A stretch of DNA of 15,273 bases from an uncultured Arcobacter sp. Its GTDB lineage: Bacteria > Campylobacterota > Campylobacteria > Campylobacterales > Arcobacteraceae. The notes under the pieces were generated by a model. That model saw nothing but the letters and a program-made list of their open reading frames with translations. It made no database searches and had not been told where the DNA came from. A program made the position numbers and the translations under genes. Of this stretch, positions 7,985 through 14,142 are shown one piece after another. The stretch is taken from NCBI GenBank assembly GCA_913062735.1, contig CAJXWI010000011.1, forward strand, positions 1 through 15,273. Reading direction: 5' to 3'. Position 1 is the stretch's first letter. Each line of letters opens with the position of its first letter.

Positions 7985-8920
7985 ATGAAAATATTTATTG
8001 AAATACCTACCTGGTTAGGGGATGCCATTATGACAACTCCCTCTATTGAAAATATAATTAAAAAGTACCCCAATGCAGAATTAACACTCTTTGGATCTTT
8101 TGTATCTACTACTGCTTTAAAGGTACATCCTAATGTCAAAGAAGTTATTCTTGATACCAGTAAAAAAGAAGGCAACAGATATCTAAATTTAATTAAACTT
8201 ACAAGAACCTTGCCTTCATTTGATTTGGCCTTTTCTTTTAGGCGTACGTTTAGTTCTCGGTTTATGTTGTTTTTTTTAAAAGCTTCTAAAAAATATTCCT
8301 ATAAACGCTTAAGTAAAGGTGAAATTCATCAAGCCATTAGATATAACGATTTTATTAATCAAAGTATGCAAACATCTTATGAAACAGGTGATTTAAAACT
8401 TTATCAAGATAGGTTTACATATGCTAATAAAACTTTAGGCCTTAACCCTGGTGCTACTTATGGCTCTGCTAAACGTTGGTATCCGGAAGAATTTGCTAAG
8501 CTTGCTATTGTTTTATCAAAAGACTTTGATATTGTGATTTTTGGAGGCCCAGGAGAGACAGAAATTGCAGGTGATATTGCTGGGATTTTAGATGAAAATG
8601 ATATAAAAAACTATTCTAATCTTGCTGGAAAAACTACTATTCCAGAACTTATCTCAAAAGTAGCAGGCTTAGATTTATTTATTACCAATGATTCAGGTCC
8701 TATGCATATAGCAGCTGCTTATAAAATAAAAACAATTACTATTTTTGGGCCTACAAAGTTTACTGAAACAAATCAATGGCATAATTTAAATGGACAAATT
8801 ATTACAAAGAACTTAGATTGTTCTCCCTGTATGAAAAGAGTTTGCCCTCTTGAACATCACAATTGTATGAAAGAAATAAAAGCACAGGATGTACTTAAAA
8901 TGTTAGGATACGATGAATAA
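7985..8920 (+). CDS. waaF: ADP-heptose:LPS heptosyltransferase II
   Basis: WaaF adds the second L-glycero-D-manno-heptose to heptose I of the LPS inner core, using ADP-heptose in the cytoplasm. Evidence in the 311 residues: PTWLGDAIM with D13 at the position of the conserved acceptor-side Asp, the WaaF signature NPGATYGSAKRW (154-165), FGGPGE (186-191), and the donor site TNDSGPMHIAAA (234-245) followed by FGPT. Near the end are four cysteines (C279, C282, C287, C294) in CSPC...CP...HHNC, a pattern common in WaaF proteins. It begins 31 bases after the preceding GT9 gene without an evident new promoter, and its last eight bases overlap the next gene. Length and motifs fit the family. WaaC and the Kdo transferase WaaA are not in the window. 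Confidence 0.9.
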   Translation: MKIFIEIPTWLGDAIMTTPSIENIIKKYPNAELTLFGSFVSTTALKVHPNVKEVILDTSKKEGNRYLNLIKLTRTLPSFDLAFSFRRTFSSRFMLFFLKASKKYSYKRLSKGEIHQAIRYNDFINQSMQTSYETGDLKLYQDRFTYANKTLGLNPGATYGSAKRWYPEEFAKLAIVLSKDFDIVIFGGPGETEIAGDIAGILDENDIKNYSNLAGKTTIPELISKVAGLDLFITNDSGPMHIAAAYKIKTITIFGPTKFTETNQWHNLNGQIITKNLDCSPCMKRVCPLEHHNCMKEIKAQDVLKMLGYDE

Positions 8921-10175
8921 TATTAATGAAAAGTTCCCTTGGGATAAACACTCCGATCAACCTTATCCCTTGCGTGATAAAAAATATAAAACAAGTATGC
9001 GAAAAAAGAATGCAAAGGATTATATCCCTTTATTTTTTTATAATCTAATTGTTTTTCCTTTGGCTTTATTTTTTTCCTTTGTTTTTAAAAGCTCGCAGAA
9101 AACATTTCCTAATTTTTTTGCCTTATGCGTTAATTTAGATAAAGGCGAAGAACAAATTGTTTTAGTAGAAGAATTGAACTGCAAAAATCTTCAAATACGT
9201 ATGCCTTTATGTGAAATACATCGCTTAGATGAATATGTGACTTTTGTAAAAAAATTTGAAAACAAAAATATCTTATTAACAATTTTACAAGACAGAGAAC
9301 ATATTGAAGACAAAGTACTTTTAAGAAAAGATATGACTTTGATTTTTTCTGCTTTTAAAGGCTTAGTTTCTTCTTTTCAAATTGGAAATGCAATTAATAG
9401 ATCTAAGTGGGGATTCTTTTCTGTAGGAGAGTATTTAGAGTTTTATAAAATAGCGCAAAATATTAGAGACGAAAGTTTTAAAGACTATTCTTTAGTTGGC
9501 CCTTGCGTTATTGATTTTGAATTTCATTTTACAATACGGGCTTTATTTAACAAACATGAAGTTAAATATGATAAATTAGGTGCTTTGTTATATGTAGATA
9601 GAAGAGGAAAACCTGAGAATACTCAAATGGGGATTTTTGATACGACTAAAAAGATTGCTTTTCTACATGCTTTAGGAAAATTAAGTCTACGATCATCTTC
9701 AGAAATTCTTCTTACGGAAACAAATTGGCCTATATCAAATACAGCACCTTATGCTCCTACTAGTGAAAAAGAATGTGTGAATATTGAAGAGTATACAAAT
9801 TATATGCTTAGGTACTATTTTTTGGCATTAGGAAGTAAAAAAGTACAAAGTGTCTACTGGCATCAATTAATTGCTCCTGGTTATGGCTTAGTTGATAATA
9901 GAGAAGGTTTAAAAAAACGTATAGCTTTTGATGCTTATAAAACCATGCTTCATTTTGTACAAGATGCAAGTATTGTTAACTACAGTGTTTCAAAAGACTT
10001 ACATGTTTTGACTTGCAAAAAAGACAAAAAAAGTTTTGATATTATTTGGTCTTCAAGTGACAGGAATATCGAGATTGAAGAACTTGGACTTGTATATGAT
10101 AAGTTTGGAAAAGAAATAAAAGAGGATGTTAAAATATCCCAAAGCCCTATATATGCTTTTCATAAAGATAAATAG
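8913..10175 (+). CDS. Membrane-anchored glycoside-hydrolase-like (TIM-barrel) protein with altered active site
   Basis: This 420-residue protein starts with a basic segment (1-36) and one likely transmembrane helix (about 37-58), then a domain reminiscent of clan GH-A glycosidases. LLTETNWP (266-273) resembles the strand carrying the nucleophile Glu (E269), and VYWHQLIAPGYGLVD (314-328) resembles the closing barrel strand. The stretch expected to carry the acid/base Glu after Asn reads QIGNAINRSKWG (156-167): Ala follows Asn where catalytic members have Glu. A small beta-rich C-terminal part (about 360-420) follows. The basic N-terminus predicts cytoplasmic N-in topology with the main domain in the periplasm, odd for a core operon; a membrane-surface helix is the alternative. 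AGGA at 8905-8908 supports the ATG, which overlaps waaF by eight bases. The fold assignment is from motif reading only; no activity is claimed. Confidence 0.6.
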   Translation: MNNINEKFPWDKHSDQPYPLRDKKYKTSMRKKNAKDYIPLFFYNLIVFPLALFFSFVFKSSQKTFPNFFALCVNLDKGEEQIVLVEELNCKNLQIRMPLCEIHRLDEYVTFVKKFENKNILLTILQDREHIEDKVLLRKDMTLIFSAFKGLVSSFQIGNAINRSKWGFFSVGEYLEFYKIAQNIRDESFKDYSLVGPCVIDFEFHFTIRALFNKHEVKYDKLGALLYVDRRGKPENTQMGIFDTTKKIAFLHALGKLSLRSSSEILLTETNWPISNTAPYAPTSEKECVNIEEYTNYMLRYYFLALGSKKVQSVYWHQLIAPGYGLVDNREGLKKRIAFDAYKTMLHFVQDASIVNYSVSKDLHVLTCKKDKKSFDIIWSSSDRNIEIEELGLVYDKFGKEIKEDVKISQSPIYAFHKDK

Positions 10176-11050
10176 TGATTTATATTGATTATAAAAATGA
10201 AACATCATTAATTAAAAACTTATTAGAAGATGATAATATTGAAAAAACTAAAGGCAAGGGTTTTTTCAATAAATTACTTAAGAAAGAAAAAAACATAAGT
10301 GATGTGTATTTTCATTATGGAATTTTTGATAAAACAAGTATAGAGAATATCAAAGCTTCAAAGCAGGTTATTGTTTCTTCTTTTCATTTAAAAAACGAAC
10401 TATTAAAGCACCTGCCTACATTTTCTGAAAAAAAAATAGATATTATTTATCCAAGTATAAATGAAAGTATCTTGGATAGTGTTGTGTGTAAAAAAACATT
10501 AGCAAAACAATATGATTTTTCTTTTACCTCGAAAATTATATTATTTACAGCTAAAAACTTCAAAAAGAATGGTGCTAAAGATTTTGTAGATATTACAGCA
10601 TCCCTGAAAGCAAAAGACTTACAAATAATTATTGCAGGCTCAGGTGAAGAAATAAGAATATTAAAAAGTTTAAGCAGAAAAAAACAAAATATAGAAAATA
10701 TATTATTTCTAGAAGATTATAAAAACATGTCTTTATTATATGCGGCTTGTGATATCTTTTTGTTACCAACAACACTAAGCGTATTTTCAAGAAGTGTATT
10801 AAAAGCTATGTATCACAAATGTGCGGTCTTTGTTTGTAGCATCTCAAGCACATGTGAAGTATTAGATGTTTTTTCTATCCTTTCAAATGCCAAAGATGCT
10901 GCAACTGTTTTTAAAATGGATGCAATATTAAATAATGATAAAGAATTGTCATTTATTCAAAATCAAAATCACAAAGAAGCAAAAGGTTTTTTGGAAAAAA
11001 AACAGCTAGAAAAAGCTAAAAACTGTTGTTTTTTAAAAATAAATACTTAA
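10175..11050 (+). CDS. Short GT4-like (group 1) protein lacking the EX7E glutamates
   Basis: The 291 residues contain a recognisable C-terminal GT-B domain: ILFTAKNFKKNGAKDFV (122-138), IIIAGSGEE (151-159), LFLEDYKNMSLLYAACDIFLLP (starting at 177) and a tail of alpha helices. The N-terminal domain is only about 100 residues, roughly half the usual size. At the EX7E position the sequence is SVFSRSVLK (202-210), so Ser and Lys replace both glutamates. It may be a degenerate, regulatory or highly specialised transferase, or a partner of the preceding gene. GTG is the only plausible start at the N-terminus; its G is the last base of the upstream stop (TAGTG), which indicates translation by re-initiation. 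The gene is intact, with no frameshift, which argues for a retained role. It ends the core operon. Confidence 0.65.
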   Translation: MIYIDYKNETSLIKNLLEDDNIEKTKGKGFFNKLLKKEKNISDVYFHYGIFDKTSIENIKASKQVIVSSFHLKNELLKHLPTFSEKKIDIIYPSINESILDSVVCKKTLAKQYDFSFTSKIILFTAKNFKKNGAKDFVDITASLKAKDLQIIIAGSGEEIRILKSLSRKKQNIENILFLEDYKNMSLLYAACDIFLLPTTLSVFSRSVLKAMYHKCAVFVCSISSTCEVLDVFSILSNAKDAATVFKMDAILNNDKELSFIQNQNHKEAKGFLEKKQLEKAKNCCFLKINT

Positions 11051-11072
11051 GTTGCTGCATTCGGCTTAATTT
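11047..11072 (+). terminator. Weak hairpin at the end of the core operon
   Basis: TTAAGTTG (11047-11054) pairs with CGGCTTAA (11062-11069) through six Watson-Crick and two G-U pairs, with a seven-base loop and TTT behind. It includes the stop codon of the GT4-like gene. It is a poor intrinsic terminator; read-through into rpmB is possible. Confidence 0.35.
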
Positions 11073-11096
11073 AACTAATACTTAAGATAAATAAGG

Positions 11097-11102
11097 TACA
11101 AT
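11097..11102 (+). promoter_or_regulatory. Promoter -10 box for rpmB
   Basis: GGTACAATAC contains TACAAT with the G at -2 typical of the GNTANAAT boxes in this window. Transcription would begin about 25 bases before the rpmB start, and AAGGA at 11122-11126 is six bases from the ATG. Confidence 0.6.
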
Positions 11103-11132
11103 ACGCGAATATATTAGATTTAAGGAATTATT

Positions 11133-11321
11133 ATGTCAAGAACATGCGCAATATCTGGAAAAGGCCCTATGGCTGGAAACAACGTAAGTCACGCGAAAAA
11201 TAGAACAAAAAGAAGATTTTTACCTAACTTAAGAACTGTAAGAGTTACTTTAGATGATGGTACTACAAAAAAGATCAAAATTTGTGCTAAAGAGTTAAGA
11301 ACTCTTAAAAAGAATTCATAG
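11133..11321 (+). CDS. rpmB: 50S ribosomal protein L28
   Basis: The 62-residue basic protein matches bacterial L28 along its whole length: [16 protein letters not shown] at 8-23, KRRFLPNLR at 26-34, then a strand-rich middle and KELRTLKK at the end. It is part of the large ribosomal subunit. Zinc-binding L28 proteins carry two CxxC pairs; here only the first cysteine of each remains (C5 with S8, C51 with E54), so zinc is probably not bound. The gene has its own promoter and a good ribosome site, and the K+ channel gene follows after 19 bases, likely on the same transcript. Confidence 0.97.
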   Translation: MSRTCAISGKGPMAGNNVSHAKNRTKRRFLPNLRTVRVTLDDGTTKKIKICAKELRTLKKNS

Positions 11322-11340
11322 AAGCGCTTAGAGTGCCTCT

Positions 11341-12465
11341 ATGAGATTTTTTCTCAAACTCAAAAAAGCCCTACGCTGGGAAATTAGATCTGTTAAACCA
11401 GAATACGATTTAAGCCCATTAATTTACTCACAACTAAAACCCTTTCGATTACCCCTAGTACTTGTTCAAATTATAATGATGGTTGGAACCTTAGGTTACA
11501 TCATAATTGATGATTTTGAAATACTAGATGCAATATACCAAACAGGAATTACTTTTACTACCGTTGGTTTTGGAGAAATAGCTCCAATTTCTGCTGCCGG
11601 AAGAATATTTACGATTACACTTATTATTTTTGGGTTTGCAATTTTTACACTTTCTACTGCGATTTTAATTGATTCTGTTATTAAAGGTCGATTATTTGAT
11701 TTATACAAGGAGCGAAACATGCTTTATAAAATAGCACGCCTTAGACGTCACTTCGTGATTTTTTACCACAATGAGTATACCTCACAATTAGCTAAACAAT
11801 TTAGAATAAATCATATTCCTTTTGTTGTAGTAGATCCAAGAGAAGATATGGAACAAATTGCAAAAGAGAATAAATATCCTTATTTTATACAAGATGAACC
11901 CTATCAAGAATCTGCATTTTTAAAATCACACTTAAGCTCGGCAAAAGGTGCTATTTCTTTATCAAAAAACATCTCAGATAATATTACTCTTATTGCTTCT
12001 GTGCGTTTATATGAAAAAGAATTAGGACGAAGTCCTTTATTAATTATTTCAAATGCTGAAACACAAAACGATAAAGTTAGACTGATTAAATTAGGGGCAG
12101 ATAAAGTAGTTGCGCCTCCTTCTTTAATGGCAAAAAGAGTTTCTGCTATGGCTATACGACCTGATATGGAAAATGTACTGGATGAGTTTTTATACAAACC
12201 AGATACTCCTATTGATATGGAAGAAGTGATTGTAAATGAAAATTCTTGGTTAGTAAGCAATGAATTAAGAGATGTTCACTTACGAGATAGAATGAAGGTT
12301 TCTGTTATTGGAATTACTGAAGCTAAGGGAAAGTTTATTCAAATGCCAAAGGGTAATGTTATTATCAAAGCAAATTGTAAACTTTTATTAGTTGGTAGCC
12401 AAAAAGCTATTGCGAAAGCAAAACATTTAATTAATGATATAAATAAACCAAAGGAATGTTCGTAG
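11341..12465 (+). CDS. Two-helix potassium channel with RCK (TrkA-N/TrkA-C) domains
   Basis: This 374-residue K+ channel has TM1 at about 36-56, a pore helix, the selectivity filter TTVGFGE (73-79), TM2 at about 87-112, then cytosolic RCK domains: TrkA-N about 136-262 and TrkA-C about 288-368. Four subunits plus an RCK ring would gate K+ flow across the inner membrane. The usual GxGxxG nucleotide loop is replaced by FYHNEYTS (141-148), although the strand-end Asp (D165) remains, so ligand binding may differ. M127, just after TM2, has AAGGAG six bases upstream and may start a separate RCK polypeptide. The gene lies 19 bases after rpmB; a small stem (TAGAG/CTCTA, 11329-11341) covers its start. 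Its stop abuts argJ. The family resembles the Helicobacter channel encoded next to rpmB. Confidence 0.9.
   Translation: MRFFLKLKKALRWEIRSVKPEYDLSPLIYSQLKPFRLPLVLVQIIMMVGTLGYIIIDDFEILDAIYQTGITFTTVGFGEIAPISAAGRIFTITLIIFGFAIFTLSTAILIDSVIKGRLFDLYKERNMLYKIARLRRHFVIFYHNEYTSQLAKQFRINHIPFVVVDPREDMEQIAKENKYPYFIQDEPYQESAFLKSHLSSAKGAISLSKNISDNITLIASVRLYEKELGRSPLLIISNAETQNDKVRLIKLGADKVVAPPSLMAKRVSAMAIRPDMENVLDEFLYKPDTPIDMEEVIVNENSWLVSNELRDVHLRDRMKVSVIGITEAKGKFIQMPKGNVIIKANCKLLLVGSQKAIAKAKHLINDINKPKECS
11707..11712 (+). promoter_or_regulatory. Internal Shine-Dalgarno AAGGAG before an in-frame ATG in the K+ channel gene
   Basis: AAGGAG is six bases before ATG at 11719 (Met127), in frame with the channel. 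It is the strongest ribosome-site match noticed in the region and uses AAG and GAG codons although AAA and GAA are the usual choices in this gene. A product starting here would be a soluble RCK protein of 248 residues. Confidence 0.55.
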
Positions 12466-13647
12466 ATGTTTAGTATTTTCCCAATAAAAGGATACATGGA
12501 CCAAATTGATGGTTTTTATTTTGATGGTATTCACGCTGGTTTAAAAAAAGACAATGCTTATGATATGGGTTTTATTTATTCTGATAGCTTATGTGAAGTT
12601 GAAGCAGTTTTTACCAATAATAAATTTCAAGCAGCACCTTTACGACATTATTCTTTATATGAAAAAGGTTTTAAAACTAATTTTGTATTAATTAATGCTA
12701 AAAATGCCAATGCAATGACAGGACAAAAAGGAATAGAAGATATTACTGATATTTTTTCTTCTTTAAACCATGATTTAATAAATCCAATAATGAGCTCAAC
12801 AGGTGTAATTGGTTCACGCTTGCCAAAAGATAAAATTATAAAAGCAGCAAATGCTTTTGATTTTAAACATAAAAATGCAAAAAATTTAAGTGAAGCCATT
12901 ATGACTACAGATGCTTATGCAAAAAACTGTATGTATGAAGTGAAACTTGAAGACGGAACTTCATTTAAAATAGGGGCAGTTGCAAAAGGTGCAGGAATGA
13001 TTAATCCAAATCTTGCAACTATGTTGTGTTTTATTTGTACAGATGCAGCTGTTCCTAAAGAGCATATGAAAGAAGCATTAAGCGAGGCAAGTCTTACTAC
13101 ATTTAATGCTATTTCTGTTGATGGAGATACATCAACAAATGATACGGTTTTATTATTAAGTAATCAAAAATCAAATGCATATGATAAAGAAGCTTTTAAA
13201 GAAGCTTTACGTTTAGTTATGCATGATATGGCCATGTTAATGGTAAGTGATGGAGAAGGGGCTAAAAAGATGGCTGCTTTTGAAGTACTTAATGCTTTTA
13301 ATTACGAAGAAGCCCAGCTTGCAGCTAAAGCCTTATCAAATTCTTTATTGGTAAAAACTGCTCTTTTTGGAGAAGATCCAAATTTCGGCCGTATTGCGTC
13401 TACTATTGGGGCTTCAAGAATTACATGTGCAGAAGAAACATTGAAAATTTATTATAATGATGTTTTAGTTTATTCTTGTGGTGAAATTCTTTTTGATGAA
13501 ATAAATGAAGAAAAAGCCTCAAAGGTTCTTGCTTTGGATAAATATAAAATAACGTGTGACATTGGACAAGGAAAAGAATCTTTTACCGCTTATGGCTGTG
13601 ATTTAGGTTATAAGTATGTTGAAATTAACGCAGACTATAGAACTTAG
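12466..13647 (+). CDS. argJ: Glutamate N-acetyltransferase / ornithine acetyltransferase
   Basis: ArgJ recycles the acetyl group from N-acetylornithine to glutamate in arginine synthesis (and in bifunctional members can also use acetyl-CoA). The 393-residue precursor cleaves itself before a Thr: the site is NLATMLCF with A184/T185, preceded by KGAGMI. Other hallmarks are SSTGVIG (110-116), MTTDAYAK (146-153), DGDTSTNDT, SDGEGAKK, the FGEDPNFGRI segment, and the ending EINADYRT, all typical. AAGGA at 12451-12455, inside the end of the channel gene, is ten bases from the ATG, and the start follows the channel stop with no gap, so the genes are co-transcribed. Mono- or bifunctionality cannot be read from sequence. 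It acts in the cytoplasm. Confidence 0.96.
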   Translation: MFSIFPIKGYMDQIDGFYFDGIHAGLKKDNAYDMGFIYSDSLCEVEAVFTNNKFQAAPLRHYSLYEKGFKTNFVLINAKNANAMTGQKGIEDITDIFSSLNHDLINPIMSSTGVIGSRLPKDKIIKAANAFDFKHKNAKNLSEAIMTTDAYAKNCMYEVKLEDGTSFKIGAVAKGAGMINPNLATMLCFICTDAAVPKEHMKEALSEASLTTFNAISVDGDTSTNDTVLLLSNQKSNAYDKEAFKEALRLVMHDMAMLMVSDGEGAKKMAAFEVLNAFNYEEAQLAAKALSNSLLVKTALFGEDPNFGRIASTIGASRITCAEETLKIYYNDVLVYSCGEILFDEINEEKASKVLALDKYKITCDIGQGKESFTAYGCDLGYKYVEINADYRT

Positions 13648-13666
13648 AGATAATTCTTTTATTAAT

Positions 13667-13690
13667 TAAAGATTTTAATATCTTTATTTT
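13667..13690 (+). terminator. Intrinsic terminator after argJ
   Basis: TAAAGAT (13667-13673) pairs with ATCTTTA (13680-13686) over a six-base loop, followed by TTTT. It lies 19 bases past the argJ stop and before the next promoter. Confidence 0.55.
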
Positions 13691-13706
13691 CTAAGTTTAG
13701 GATGGA

Positions 13707-13712
13707 TATAAT
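13707..13712 (+). promoter_or_regulatory. Promoter -10 box TATAAT for the YdcH-like gene
   Basis: A consensus TATAAT, preceded by GGA, predicts transcription from about 13718-13720. The leader would be only about 12-14 bases and just includes AAGGA at 13721-13725. This argues that translation does not begin at the upstream ATG at 13702. Confidence 0.65.
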
Positions 13713-13731
13713 TAATAATAAAGGATTAATT

Positions 13732-13947
13732 ATGTTTCATGAACACAGAGAAGTCGTTAGTATTATGAAAAATGAAGATAAGTATTTTTTGAAGATATTC
13801 AATAAACACAATGCCTTAGATGAAGAAATAATGGAACTGGTAAAAGCACTTGCAGATCAGTTTAAAATAGAGAATCTAAAAAAAGAAAAACTTAAGTTAA
13901 AAGATGAAATTTTTTCTATGATTTTATCGTATAAAAAAGTAAATTAA
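13732..13947 (+). CDS. YdcH/DUF465 family small protein
   Basis: This 71-residue protein matches the YdcH (DUF465) family: MFHEHREVV at the start, a middle FLKIFNKHNALDEEI that is the family's hallmark, and a Lys/Glu-rich helical end (about 43-60) suited to coiled-coil formation. The cellular role of the family is not established. It is charged, without signal peptide or membrane segment. The start at 13732 is chosen over an in-frame ATG ten codons earlier because AAGGA lies six bases upstream, the family begins here, and a TATAAT box overlaps the upstream extension. It is flanked by terminators on both sides, so it is probably transcribed alone. Confidence 0.85.
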   Translation: MFHEHREVVSIMKNEDKYFLKIFNKHNALDEEIMELVKALADQFKIENLKKEKLKLKDEIFSMILSYKKVN

Positions 13948-13963
13948 GACATAAAATATCTAA

Positions 13964-13989
13964 AAAAAAGAAGAGCTTTCTTCTTTTTT
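13964..13989 (+). terminator. Strong intrinsic terminator after the YdcH-like gene
   Basis: An 11-base-pair stem (13964-13974 with 13979-13989) closes a GCTT loop. The 3' arm ends in six T, so the same bases serve as stem and U-tract. It insulates gyrA from upstream transcription. Confidence 0.75.
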
Positions 13990-14106
13990 CTTTCAAGAAA
14001 AATCATTTTATTATTACTTCCAAGAAATAAGCTTTAGAATCCTTAGAAATCTTAGTTATTGATGAATAAACAAGCCTATTACACCTAGTACTAAGCACTA
14101 TTTTGC

Positions 14107-14112
14107 TAAAAT
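14107..14112 (+). promoter_or_regulatory. Promoter -10 box for gyrA
   Basis: GCTAAAAT fits GNTANAAT and would start transcription about 24 bases before the gyrA ATG. AAGG at 14130-14133 is nine bases from that ATG. The stretch 13990-14106 holds no gene; it is AT-rich with only short, weak inverted repeats. Confidence 0.6.
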
Positions 14113-14142
14113 AATCACAATTTAGACAAAAGGCATTATTTA

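Noticed and set aside
11042..11086. Direct repeat AATACTTAAG at 11042-11051 and 11077-11086
   Set aside because: Ten AT-rich bases once repeated, one copy overlapping a stop codon; chance is sufficient and no mobile gene is near.
11904..12260. Minus-strand open frame of 118 codons inside the K+ channel gene
   Set aside because: It is antisense to the RCK domain, low in complexity and without a start signal.
13702..13731. Ten extra codons at the start of the YdcH-like protein
   Set aside because: A consensus TATAAT lies inside them, and AAGGA is correctly spaced for the ATG at 13732, where the family begins.
14050..14100. CTTAGT...ACTAAG inverted repeat upstream of gyrA
   Set aside because: Short six-base arms in AT-rich DNA with a long spacer; no regulator is suggested by anything nearby.
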